DNA from: Epiperipatus broadwayi
Lineage: Eukaryota; Onychophora; Udeonychophora; Euonychophora; Peripatidae
Direction: 5' to 3'
Assembly: GCA_028023455.1 (NCBI GenBank)
Contig: JAQFVV010000042.1
Coordinates: 6,283,922 to 6,347,921 of the forward strand
DNA: 64,000 nucleotides
Shown here: positions 10,940 through 24,300 of the stretch, piece by piece
Layout of the letters: each line of letters starts with the position of its first letter
Position numbering within the stretch: the first letter of the stretch is position 1
Made by a program: the position numbers and the translations under genes
The notes under the pieces: generated by a model
Told to the model about the DNA's origin: nothing
Database searches by the model: none
What the model saw: only the letters and a program-made list of their open reading frames with translations

Positions 10940-11870
10940 TACAGCTAAGGCGTTTCAACGTGCTGTAATGCAGTACTGCAGGCTGAAAGAAAACAATAAT
11001 AAACTTATCCAAACTAGTTCTAATCGAAAGATGACCATTTTTGATTAGTACTCAAGCTCTTATATACGAATTAATAACTGGACGTTATAGCTATAAGTGT
11101 TGAGATACAAAGTATATCAACTTTTTTTACATCCCAACTGAAATAAAGACTCTCCCAGCAGCAAGTTATGTATTATAATTTAAAATTTTTAATGGATGTA
11201 ATAGGTGATAAATTATATCCAGCTACCAATTTACGCATAGGAGCTTGATTACTAATTAAAGGTAGTTAGGAGTAGCTTGATCGAGTTTATCTTTTTTTTT
11301 TTTCAGCCTGCATTTTGAAACATCTTGGCTGTAAATTTAATTTCATTTAAAAGTGGTGTTCTCATTTATTAAATAATTTACCACTTATTTAATCCATTAA
11401 AAATATTAAATTACAATGCAAGACTTGCTGCTGAGAGAGTCTTTATTTCAGTTGGGATTTAAGAAAAGTTGATATACTTTATATCTCATCACTTATAACA
11501 TTACTATTGTTTTCTTTTTACCTGCAGAACTGATTTAATTGATTACTGTACTTTGAATTATGGCTATAGATTTAACTTCAGTTAAAAATAGAACTCTCAT
11601 TTATTAAATTATAATACCTATCCTGATGCTGGGAGAGACTATTTCAATTGGGATGTAAGGAAGTTAATACACTTTGTGTCTCAACACTTACAGCTATAAT
11701 GTCCAACTATTATCTCATACATAAGAGCTTCAGTATTAATCAAAAGCAGTAGTCTTTTGATTAAGAGTAGTTTGAACAAGTTTGTCATTGTTTTCTTGTT
11801 TGGTTAATTACTACGTTTTGAAACACCTTGGTTGTTTATTTAACTTCATTTAAAAACGGATAATTTAACA
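10940..11870. repeat. Cluster of related repeat units, first copy inverted
   Basis: A unit of about 200-240 bp, recognisable by GGGAGAGACT, TTTCA.TTGGGAT, CACTTA..GCTATAA, ATAAGAGCTT, GTTTTCTT and TTTTGAAACA.CTTGG, occurs in several diverged copies. The copy at about 10940-11168 is on the minus strand; copies at about 11190-11422 (partial), 11425-11625 (shortened) and 11626-11870 are on the plus strand. The best inverted match pairs 11083-11168 with 11423-11505 and could form a hairpin of about 85 bp per arm. No protein is encoded. A tandem MITE-like or satellite family is the likely nature. It ends about 250 bp before the first visible BTAF1 exon. Confidence 0.7.
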
Positions 11871-12117
11871 TGTACTTATATATAAACTTACACATACCTT
11901 TGGAAAACTAAATATGCATTATATAACATTACCCAAAGATGAATAGTTTAATATTAGGAATAACTATTTTTCATTTCATTTCTTTAATATTTTGATATAT
12001 AATAGTTAATCAGTTTTGTAATATGTGTGTGTATGCAATTAAGATGCTTAACATTTAATTTTAAATACTATTTGATTAGTAAACATTATTAATTTTAATA
12101 TATTTTTTTTTTTATAG

Positions 12118-12313
12118 CTTATTGATATTTTGCTCCATCTTTGTTCTTGTTTGAAATACCCCTATGCAGCAGTTCGGCATATGGCATCACGATGCCTGGC
12201 CATGCTTAGCAAAGTTGCTCTTATTGATACAATGAATATAGTTTTAGAATATATTTTGCCTTTATTGGGAGGTACCGATATTCAGCGGCAAGGAGCTATA
12301 GAAGCATTGGCTA
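12118..12313 (+). CDS. BTAF1: BTAF1 exon (first visible): HEAT-type repeats
   Basis: It follows a T-rich tract ending TTTATAG and reads LIDILLHLC...[11 protein letters not shown]...GAIEALA, the helical-repeat region before the ATPase. It ends GCTA with donor GTATCT, leaving one base (phase 1). The next exon completes it to give ALANIIESLG, which aligns without gaps to the family. Incoming phase 0 is inferred from the frame. Confidence 0.93.
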
Positions 12314-15300
12314 GTATCTTTTTATTAAACTTTAACAAAAAAAATATAATTAATATTTATTTTTACTTTTGCAAAATTTCTTTAAATAAATTCTAGATAT
12401 TATTGAAAGTCTTGGCATAGATGTAGTTCCTTTTATAGTTTTATTGGTTATTCCTGTGCTTGGTAGAATGAGTGATAAAAATGAAGCCGTCCGATTAATG
12501 GCCACTCACTGCTTTGCTACATTAACAAGGTTAATGCCATTGGAAGTAAGGATATGAATTTTATTATATTTTTTTGCTTTGGTTTTTTTTCTTCTTACCC
12601 TTAAATTTTTATATATCAATATTATTTTGTTAGTCTGGAATTCCTAATCCACCAAACCTTAAAGCTTCATTGGTTCAACAAAAAGTTCAAGAACAGAGAT
12701 TTCTCGAACAGTTAATGGATATACGTAAACTTGAAAATTATCAAGTTCCAGTGCCAATCAATGCAAAATTAAGAAAGTATCAACAGGATGGAGTAAATTG
12801 GCTGGCTTTTTTAAATAAATACAAATTACATGGAATTCTTTGTGATGATATGGGCTTAGGAAAAACGTTACAATCAATTTGCATTCTAGCTGGTGATCAC
12901 TATCATAGAGATATTGAATATAAAGTAAGTTTAAAGAATATTTCATAATAATTAATAAAAATCAAGTCTATATCAATATAATTTACTTCACAAACAATTT
13001 AAAACTTAATTAGTATCATGTTAAAATAATAAAATTATCATTAATATTTTTTTTTTAGAATTTACATTTTGTTTGTTTATGAACAACATAGATGAATATA
13101 TATTGTATAATTTCTTGGTGTTTTTTGTTGATTTGCAGTTGGAGTTGCATGTGTATGGATTAATGTTGTCTGTAATGTATGTTTAGAAACTTGAATTATT
13201 TTATTTCATTTAAGAAATTTTAAAGTCTTTTCATCAACATAGTATGGATATTCATGTCTATGATTGGATGCTGCCTGGAAACTTTCTATTTTGTGTATGA
13301 TCATATATACATAGTCAAGATTTTAATTGAAAATATACATTTTAAAATCTCAGAAAATTAAAAAATTACTGATTAAAACCAGTCATCATAGCTGTTACCA
13401 ATTAATGCTAGAATATTGCTATTATGTAACTAAATTAAATTCCTTTTTACATTTTCAATTATTATATTAGGTGCACTATTAACCTCTTTATTACAAAAAA
13501 AAAAAAGATATTCCAAATAAGATATTTCAAAGTTTTTTCAGAAGCCTTATCACTAAAATTATAAATATTAAAATATAAATGGTTAAGAAATTGCATATGT
13601 TTGATGACTATCAACTGGTTTATGAGAATCTTGCAACTATATATTATAATACTTTAATTTTTCAAAAAAATTAAAGAAAATATAGATTTAAATATTGCAT
13701 TAGTTACATTGATTTAAAAAAATTATCAGTACAAGTATTTTGTTATTGTTTTTCTTTTTGAATTTAAATACAGTGAGGTCCTACATAATATACAATTTGT
13801 TCAACATACAAATTGTGTAACATTGGACAACAAATTCAAATTGTTCAACTAACTTTCTTGGTTGATAACATTTGTGTGAACAAACATTTCAGAATGCGTT
13901 CATCTCAGCTAGAATATGATATTTATTTGAAACATTTTATAATTTAAATTATTGGCGTTACTTTTTTAAGCTTTGTGATCTCTAAATTACCAATGCATCA
14001 GACAAATACTTTTGTATATTTGTGATACTGTACTATATTACATTTATTTTCACAATAATATATTACACATTTCAATTAAATTTAAGGATAAAATATACAG
14101 TACCTACTAATTATAAAAAATAATAATAATAATAATATTGTATATAACAGCTATATAAAATGAATATATTAATAATTATATGTAAAAAACCTTTTTAGGT
14201 ACACCTGGGGAGCTTTCTATGCGGTAGATAGGTTCCACAGAAAATATGCATTAAAAAAATCACACAAAAATAGACTTACCTTGAAAAATGTGGGATACGT
14301 TCCGTAATTTTCAAAAATTTGCATAAAACCAAAGCAAACAAGGTAAACTTACTTTAAAATTCACATAAAGAAAAATAAGGAAATAAAGTATTTCTAATAA
14401 AAAAATTTTAATATTTGAAAAAAATTGATACAAGACAAACTTTTTTTATTAACTATTTAATTTTATTCAAAACAATATGTTTTTATGTGCAATTTGTTTT
14501 ATATTTTTTCATACATATTTTTAATCATTATCACTATTTGATAATATGTGGTTTGCTTGTGAACTGGTAAGACATCAGATTCGTCACAAGAGGAAATACA
14601 ATTAGTGCCAACTTCAGTCTCATGCTATGCTAATGGTTTTCTACTTTGATAAATATTGCATCAAAGGTTATTATGGTTAAAAGATTAATTTAAAGCAGAA
14701 TTTGGAAAATACCTAGAGGAGAATTTTTTATAATATAAAACAAATGAGGTTTTTAAAACTAGTAAGAAATTTTAATTCATTTTGACAGACTATGAAAAAT
14801 TCTGTGTAATTAGGATTACCTCATGATGCTTCCCTAACAGTTTTAAATATATGTATATATTATGGTAATAATGCTTTTTGTTGTGCCTTATTTTATATCT
14901 TATATGCTTTTTTTTAGAAACATGTTTTGTCATTTTTACTCCTGGCAAATTGGATTAATATTTTTTTTTTTTTTTTTGTAATATTCACATTTTAAATCCA
15001 GTTTTGTGAATATTTGACTGAAAATTTTTTTGTGTGTGCTTTGAGATATCCATGTTTTATTGATTGTTAGACAAATTGCCATATATATTAATATTGGGTG
15101 GTGTAATATGTTTCTTTGAAAATTAGTATGGATCGCCCTGTATAATAGATTATGGATAATCAAAAGCATTCAGTTATCATAAAAAAGATAATATAGTTAT
15201 GGTAATTAATTAAATGTTCTGAACATCATTTATAAAAAAATTATTAATTATTTAAACTTAACATTAATTTATATCGAATTTTTTATTTTTTAAAATTAAC

Positions 15301-18300
15301 AAGTAACATGTGCGATACAATAATTTTAAGGGAAAAAAACAACAAATACTTCAATGCTCTGAAAATTGATAATTAAACAAAAAACACCTGGCAAGCTTCC
15401 GGGAAGGGAGCAAAGAAATGATACGTAAGTACCCATCTTTAGAAAAAAATATCTTCATTATTATTATCATTTTATTTCTGATTCTAGCGCACTAAACATG
15501 CTGATTGTGTCCCTCTTCCATCAATTGTGATATGTCCTCCAACCCTGACTGGACATTGGGTTTATGAAGTTCAAAAATTTGTTAAATTTATTAATCCGTT
15601 ACATTATACTGGCCCTCCTTCAGAAAGAAATAGGTAAGATATATTCTGTAGTATTAATTTATTTTTAAAGAAACTGCATTAATTTCAATTATTTTGAATA
15701 TTAGGTTACAAAGTAAAGTGAAAAAGCATAATCTTGTGATTGCATCTTATGATATTGTTCGGAATGATATCGATTTCTTCAGGTAAGTGTAAAAATTAAT
15801 TTGTAAGTTAATTTAGAATTGGCATTATATCAATAAATATAAACAGATCGATGGGTGGGCAGACAGACAGTCATTAATAAATATATATAATCTATTGAAT
15901 CTATGTTCTCATTGATTGTTAACATACTTTCATTTTTTTTTTTATAAATTTGCTTCATTTTATGCATCAAATTTTAAATATGCAGTATATTCTATATCTC
16001 TATCTATGTTTTGATCATCTCCTATGATCATTTTTAATGTTCCATTTCTATATATATATATTTATAATTTATGTTTACAAAAATTCATAATAACAATATC
16101 ATAAAATTGACTGAAATTTAAATAATATTTTTTAAAAGCAAAATAATATTTTTTCATATTTATTTATATAGTATTATTTATTACTTATTTTGTAACTTGT
16201 CTTCTTGATCTATATCATTCTAATTTTTCCTTATTACATTTTTTTTTTTAAAAAAAAAAAAAAACTTAATGTAATTATTTACTGAATTTAAATATTTTCC
16301 CTTTTATCTAATTACCTTTTCCTATGATTGATTACTTATCAAATCTTTACCATTATTTTTATTTAAAGCGGGAGGGGAGGGGGATAATATCTTTTAACAT
16401 TATTCAGTATTTTTATTTCAAAATTTAAATGCTTAAATTCTTTCATATGAAAATGTATATTTATCAAGATAACTGGGCAAGATAATTTGAAGTTTTATAT
16501 ATAATAATGAATTTAAACAAAATAATTATTTTGGTTTTTGAAAACACTATATAATGAACCCATTTAACATTCACATTTTCTATTTCTTATAAGGATAGTT
16601 AATTCTGACAAAAGAGAGAGGTGCATTTATATAAATATCACTTGGATAGTTTAGCAAGATAATATTTATATAACCATATACTACATGTTCCATTAATTTT
16701 GCCTCATCATTTATCTACATTGAAATATTTTATTTTCAGTGCTATTCGGTGGAATTATTGCATTCTTGATGAAGGACATATTATCAAAAATGGAAAGACA
16801 AAAGTAAGTTGTGTTTTTAATGGTGAATATAAACATTTAAATAATTATTTACATTTTTGAAAAGTTATGTAAAATTTTGCTAATTTTTATTTCACAAATT
16901 GAGTTTACTTTCCCCCCTATTGTCACAGAAAGGTTTAACAAAGTCTTATTGAGCACTATTAAATATTAATAGTATATTGAAAATTTTATTAATTATTCCT
17001 TTAGTGGAAATATTTTTTTTGACCTGTAAATAATTTAAAATTTATTATGATTCAGTGGTTCTCACATTTTTGAAATTGTAAAAAAAAATTTGTAGAATAT
17101 CAGTTTTACATATGCTGAAATTAGTGATTTTTTTAATTTTATGCTAATCTTTCAGCACTATATGTTACTAGTATTTGTATTTTGGAGATAACTAAATGTC
17201 ATTTTATTTTTTATTATTTCATTAATTGATATGATCAACAAGATTCTTGATTAATTAAGCTTGTTATCAATTCATAATTAAATATACATTTAATGTTGAA
17301 GAACACTTAAGTGAGATCAAGTGTTTTGAAAATGGATTGATTGTTCCATGAGGTTAATTTATCTGTTTAAAATTAACTTATTAATGCAACAATAGTAAGT
17401 TTTTTTTTTTTCTAAGCTTTCACTATCAGAAACAACAGTCCTAAAACATTGCCTTTGTTTCTCATAATAGCAGTGTCCCATCTTCATGTTATTCTAAATT
17501 ATTTTATTTGTGTATTTTATAACAATTCATAAAACTTATATGTAGCCTAATATTTATTCTAGATAGTCAAATTTTATTAACAATGATACATTAATAATTG
17601 TTTCATTAATTAATTGTTAGTTAACATTGCTTATGTCACACAATAAAGGGTGCATAGGTTATATTTATATAATTACATAAAGGTTATTTAAAAAATATAT
17701 CCAGTCTTGCCATATGAATTATTTGCTTATTGATCAATTACAAATATATTTATGAAGATTTATGTTCTGATATTAATATTTGGATTTTGCAGTGTATATT
17801 TAGATCCAATACTATTAAAACTGCTATCCAGTAGGGAGTAACATAATTTTAATAAACAATGTTTTTTGTTTTTTTTGCAAGCAGTAACAAGTTGCAATAA
17901 AGCAAAATATTATATTTACATAAAATAAGTATCATTAACAATTATATACATATTTTTTTTAAAAAGGTGGGTTGAAGTTTTATATTAGTGTGTGTATATA
18001 TGTATTTGTGCTGAAGCTTGTGTGTATATATATGAATGAATTCTTTTAATTGTTCAATTCTGTATGTTGTAAAACATATACCGTTCTCTTTTGCATTTTT
18101 GAAGCAATTTTTTTTTTATTTTCTGTTTCAGCTGACTTGTAGCCTTTATTATAAATCTGTAATATTTATATTACATGACAATGTCTCGCAATATATATAT
18201 TTTTGCCATATATATTTAAAATAATTGTAATTATAAGGAAATATATTTTTCAACATACAAAATAAATTTTACATTATCAAATTGTCTTTAATATGATCAC

Positions 18301-21300
18301 TAATATTATACCTTATAAGTTTATACATTTTTTATAATAATATATTTAATATTTATTTAATTAATTTTGTTATTTTTTAATGAATAATTAAACAAAATTG
18401 TAAATAAACTTATTTTAAAATTTTGTTATTCTATTATGTATAGGGGGCAAATTCTATTTGCTTCTGTACTTTTGTTGTTGTTTTTTAATATTTTTATTTT
18501 TAATTTTAAAATTGGTATATACAATTACACATTTTAATATTTAATATTAATTATTTATTATTTGAGAATATATTAACTTAAGATATATTATTGTAAAAAT
18601 TATATATATATTGTATATTGCTGATTCATTTAATTGAAGAAGACAAAATTCGGTTTATAAAAATAAATTGTGAATTAATTAATTTTATGCTCTAGCATTA
18701 AAGAAAATAAGAATAATATATTACGTTTTAAATAAATTAAAGCGTTCTTATAAAACAAATAGTACATCTTTATTTTATATGGTTTAATTTTAGGTAATAT
18801 CAATGTTTTAAATACAAACCCAAATAATAAACATACTATATACTTGCAATAAGTATATATATTAAATATATAAAGACATATCTTGCTTAACAAGTAGATA
18901 TGAATATAAATATAAACCATACTATACTTTTCAGATATTTAAAATAATAAAAAAAAATATTACATACAGCAAATACATATAATTATTGTTTTGGCATGAT
19001 AAGAATTATTATACGAAGTTTTAAAAAAAATGAAAATAAATAAATTAATGATAAAAATTTTATAATAAAAAAATTTACGAATATAAATTTACTTATTAAA
19101 ATATATATAACAATTCATATACAACCCAAACCTATAAGCCATACTTTAAGATTTTAAATTACTTAAGTATTAATTTTAACACCTGTTAAACGTTTATTGC
19201 TGTTAGAAAACAAGACGCTTGAATTGACTATTTATAAAACGTTATATTTTTATAATGAAAAATAAAAGTAAACAAAAATATCAATCTCAAAATATATTTA
19301 TATATCATTTATACATATAAAATTATTAACTACCTTTCAAAGTTCACTTAGTTAGTTTTCCTTCAAAGGTCAATTTATTCCATGGGTTATTTCTTTATCC
19401 GTTTACTATTAGAATGCATTCTATCGAAGGTGAAGAAACTATTACGTTAGAGAAAATTGTCAATTCTTGGATATATGTATATTTTTATCCTTCTAAAATT
19501 TCTTTCCTTGAAAAATAAATAAATAAATTGAAATGTTGAATCCAATATATTAATTTTAGTTACCTCCAGATTATTATTAGATTGACCATTATAGATTCCA
19601 GATAGCTATATCAAATTTCGGCTCCAGACGCGATGAAATACATATATTGAAATTTTCTTAGTTGTTTCATTTTAAATTGCCTTGGAATAAATGAAAGTAA
19701 TGGTGCAGCCTCTTGGCTGCGATATATCTCGATTAGCCTGTCATAATTTATGTATTTACCATAGAAATCTATCTTATTCCAATATTCTGAAGAATGGTAA
19801 TTTCAAAGAAACAAAGTACAACAAAATTTTATCCTTTAGTTGGTTTTATCACTATCTTAATAATAATAATAATGGCCTCCTTTTATTGTTGTTGTTGTTG
19901 TTCCACGCGCCAGCAAATGCTGTTTTGAAAACCCTTGTTATACATGTTTTCTTTTAAAACAATTAACATTAAAAAAAAAAAAAAATATCAAGCATATATA
20001 TATAAAAAATATTAAATTGAAAATTTATTTGACAGCTTTAAAAATATATATAAATAATAATATTGCTTTTTTTAATAATCACTGCAAATAAAATAATTTT
20101 TTTATATAATCTTCAATTTATATGTCTTTATCTATTTATAATAATTAAATATTCATAACGATGTACTATCAACATATAAATAAAATAATAACTTCAAACA
20201 ATAACTATACCTAATAAACATAAACAATAATAATACTTCATATGTAAACATCAACTCAAAGAGATTTTTTTTTTTAATAACAAATGACAATTTTTAAAAT
20301 ATAGATAGACTTATCGATATTTACAATATATATTTAATTATAAAGTATAAAATTTGTCATTATATTAAGAACAGTTAGATATACAATTTTAAGAAATAAG
20401 GGTTAAGATTTAAAATTTGTGTTGCATATGGGGAAATGTTTTTTTTTTACAGTTACAATCATTTGACGTACAAAAAAAATTAAAATATAATTAATAAAAA
20501 TACAGAGCTCTAATAAAAGCTGCAACTCGACTGAAAAAGAAGAATTAATATAAAATAAAAATTGTTTTAAAATGTGCAAAATGGAGTAATACATTTTATT
20601 AAATTATATATATATAAAGTTTGTACAAAACTTATATTAATCTTTTTTGATACAAAATGAATCATTGAAGTTATTAATCTGCTGTGTCCAGCGGCACTAT
20701 TGCCTGCTGGATTGCAAATATAAATAACACAAATAATTGCTAATTAATGAGGCGGCTCAGCAAGTAAATTTAAGTAACAAGAATTTATTTACAGAGTTAT
20801 GCTATATAAATAACAATAAGGGCCTGAGGGCATAACAAAATAATAATAAGATCAATACTACCTGTTATTACAGTTCCTAGGTTTACTTTTGAACGTCCGG
20901 AGGTAAACCTCTCCGCAAGGCTAAGTGAAGGAAGGAACTGACTGGAGGATCCGAGGAAATGGCACATCTGTCTTTCAAGAGCTTCACTTAGCATGTGTGC
21001 TGTCACAGTTCTATTTTAGATCTGTTTCACCCTCTTGTTGTTTTTAGTGTAGACTACCTTGATTAGCCATCCACTGTCCACATGGTGGTCATCTATTATC
21101 ATTAAATCTGATCAGAAACTAAACATTCAGGGTTGCAATGGCTTTGTTTACTTTATCTTAATCCTTTGCTCGAATTCATCTATCTTTCTTGATAAGTTAG
21201 TTTATAGTTTTTCATTAATTAAACTATTTAATTGGGCTAATTGCTTTTATAAATATTGTGAATGCCATTGGCATCCACGCACATATTTTTAGTTTACCGT

Positions 21301-24300
21301 TATAATGTCATTTATAATACTTATTTTGTGTATATATAAATATACACACACATTTAGCAATCCGTTTAGTTTTACAATTGTAATTATTATTTAACTAATA
21401 ATACGTATTTTGTGTATACATAAATATACACACATTTTATTAAATTTTATACATTTTATTAAATCATATATAAAATAGATTACTTCCCGTTATATATAAA
21501 TAAACACAAAAACTTAAAAGTGAAGTTAAAAAAGAGAAGCTATAAATAAATATAATAAAAATAAGCTAAACGTTTTCGAGGATCCAAGCCTCATAATCAT
21601 AGCTTTTAAGTTTTTGTGTTTAAATCATATATATATAAAGTTTGTACAAAACTTATATTAATCTTTTTTGATAAAAAGCGAATCGTTGAAGTTATTAATC
21701 TATAATGTATATATGAATATGTGTTTTTATTTAAGATAAATAGAGTTATCTTATTAATAACAGTTTTTTTTTTTCCCATTTCCAAATTTCTTTTATATTA
21801 ACAAAATGATTTCTTTATTTAATATTTTTTTTACACTAATATTGTTTGTTTAAATATACAGCATAAACATATCTTTTAACTATTAATATAAGACAACATT
21901 ATCTTTTTTGATGAATTCAATAAATTTGTATTAATTAGATCAAGTATTAAAAGTCTTAAATAGTTAGTAAAAATAATATGATTTTTATTAATAAAGTTTT
22001 ATTAATATTGTTAAAAAATTATTATTACTATACGTTTATTATATTTTCTTGAATTGCAAAATAATATTAATTAAACTGCGACAAAAAAAATTCATAACAT
22101 GCTGATTATTTTTATGTATATTAATATTCAAAAGTTGAAAAACTTATATATGCAAAGATAAATATATCTAAATTATATATTTTATAAATATATCTGAATT
22201 TTATATGTATATTAGATATATACAATGTTTATTGAAAAATAATATTTTCCTCTCCATTTTATTTTAGTTAGCTCGTGCAATCAAACAATTGCAAGTAAAT
22301 CATCGATTGATTTTATCGGGTACTCCTATGCAAAATAATGTTTTGGAATTATGGTCTCTATTTGATTTTCTCATGCCTGGATTTTTGGGGACAGAAAAGC
22401 AATTTAATGCTCGTTTTGGAAAGCCCATTCTCCAAAGTCGTGATGCAAAAAGTTCATCAAAAGAACAAGAGGCTGGCAAGTTGGATTTATTAGATCTTAC
22501 CTTAAAATATGTTATATGGCTTAGTTTTTAAACTGCCTTTTAGTATTTAAAAATATGCATCTTTCAGGTAAACGAAATCTATTAATTTATTTTGCCAGTA
22601 TCTGAAATTATTATTATGTTGATTTCTGGCACTCAGTATGATTAAATATTTATTCAGAATTTGTTCATTTTATTAGACTGATATGTAATACATTCATTAT
22701 CCTGATGTTGTTTCATTGCTCTTTATTCTCTTTTTACACCATTATTTCATCAGAATAATTAAATTTCAATTTAATTTGATCATTTATGCTATCAATGAGA
22801 GTTCATGTCTATTCTTTGCTAGTACCATAATTTTAAGTGTCAATATTTTTAAAAAAATTGATGATTTAGAAGTTAAAACATTTTTATTTAAAAAAACAAA
22901 ACAAATAATATTACCAATTCATTTTTTAATATATAAATTAGATTTTTTTTGGATTGAATACTATGTAAACTTAATATAGAAATTAGATATATTGGTATTT
23001 ATACCTTAATATTTAATTACTTACTATCATATTTTTATATATACAAATAAAATGTCCGTTAATTAAAAATTGTATTTATTATTTTTATTGTTATATATAT
23101 TGTACCAATATTGTGTTGGTACATAATAATTTTGTTTAGAAAATTATTAAAATAAAAATCTTTCGGAAAAGAAACGTAAAATTAAAAATTTAAGAGTTCT
23201 TGAAATAAAAGTTACAATTAATTAATTAAAAGGGGGGATGGGGGTTGCTCTAGAAACAAAGTAAAGATTTCATAAAAGAAGTTAAAGAGTTTTTTCTTAT
23301 TATTATCAGTTAAAATGTAACGTAAAGTTTGAAAATATAAATCTCTTTTTATTTAAGTAAAGAAAAAAGTAATCTTAAAACAAGTGTTGAATTTAGATTA
23401 AAACATACATGTGCATAAATGATAAATGCATGTATATGTGCATGTTAAAATCATATTGGAAAAAAAACACATGAAAATAAATCGTAAAATGAAATAAAGG
23501 AAAAAATATATTTAAAAACACAGTGATGGCTACTAATTAAAGATATAAAAACAACATGTTTGCATGGCTACTAATTAAACGATCTTCAAAAACATGTTAA
23601 AGGATTATCAAAGGAATTTTGACAACAGGATTAAAAAGCTTATCTCCAAAGGATTAGCTACTAATGAAAAGAATTTCGACAACATGCTTCATGCACAAAG
23701 AGCCAATTTTTATCGGACAGTGAGTTGAGTTAATTGCATCAGAGCAGTCACGTTAAAGTTGTGTTTAAGAGAATTATATCAGTCAGATTATTATACATCC
23801 AGAATCAAGAATGCGGTGTTAAAACCTCGGAAAACATATGACTTTCTCCGGCCTGCAGTCCCATGAAAACATCCAATCTACCTGATGCCTGTGTAACCAT
23901 CTGAAGCTGCTCAACATCTAATTGTCTTAAAGAAAGTGCCTCAGAATAATAAGTATCAAACCTCCACAAGGAAACTTCCAATCTAACCGGTTAGAGATAT
24001 CTCTTTAGAAGCAGCAAACAGCAAGATGAGTCCACATTCAAAATCCTAAGTAAAACATTTTCTTATATTCATTTATAAAGTAGCCATCGCATTCGTAAAG
24101 AGTCAAGTTTAAGAACTCTATAGCACCTATAGATGAACTAATAATATGTGTGTTTAAATGTTGTGTGTATTCATGTGCTGGTGTATTGATTTCATTGTAT
24201 TTAAATTCCAAATATTATTTAATGCTTTCTCATAATATATTATAGTGTGCAAAATATATATGTGCTTGTGTTATGTTATATTAGATTTATAAAATATTTA

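Larger units (their letters stand above)
16804..22267. other. BTAF1 intron 6 (5464 bp), extremely A+T-rich
   Basis: No gene was found. Around 18200-19330 the sequence is almost only A and T. Two trinucleotide tracts, (AAT)n near 19858-19874 and (GTT)n near 19886-19902, lie close together. A somewhat GC-richer block at about 20680-21060 is unclassified. The direct repeat and foldback at 20592-21702 are listed separately. Confidence 0.7.

Noticed and set aside
12758-12946. 62-codon minus-strand frame
   Set aside because: It lies opposite the BTAF1 motif I exon and is a shadow of that coding sequence.
22476-22531. Continuation of the motif III exon to the stop near 22529 as a truncated protein
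   Set aside because: Similarity to the family stops exactly at the GC donor and resumes in frame at 29890; the tail is unlike any BTAF1 sequence. An intron-retention isoform cannot be excluded.
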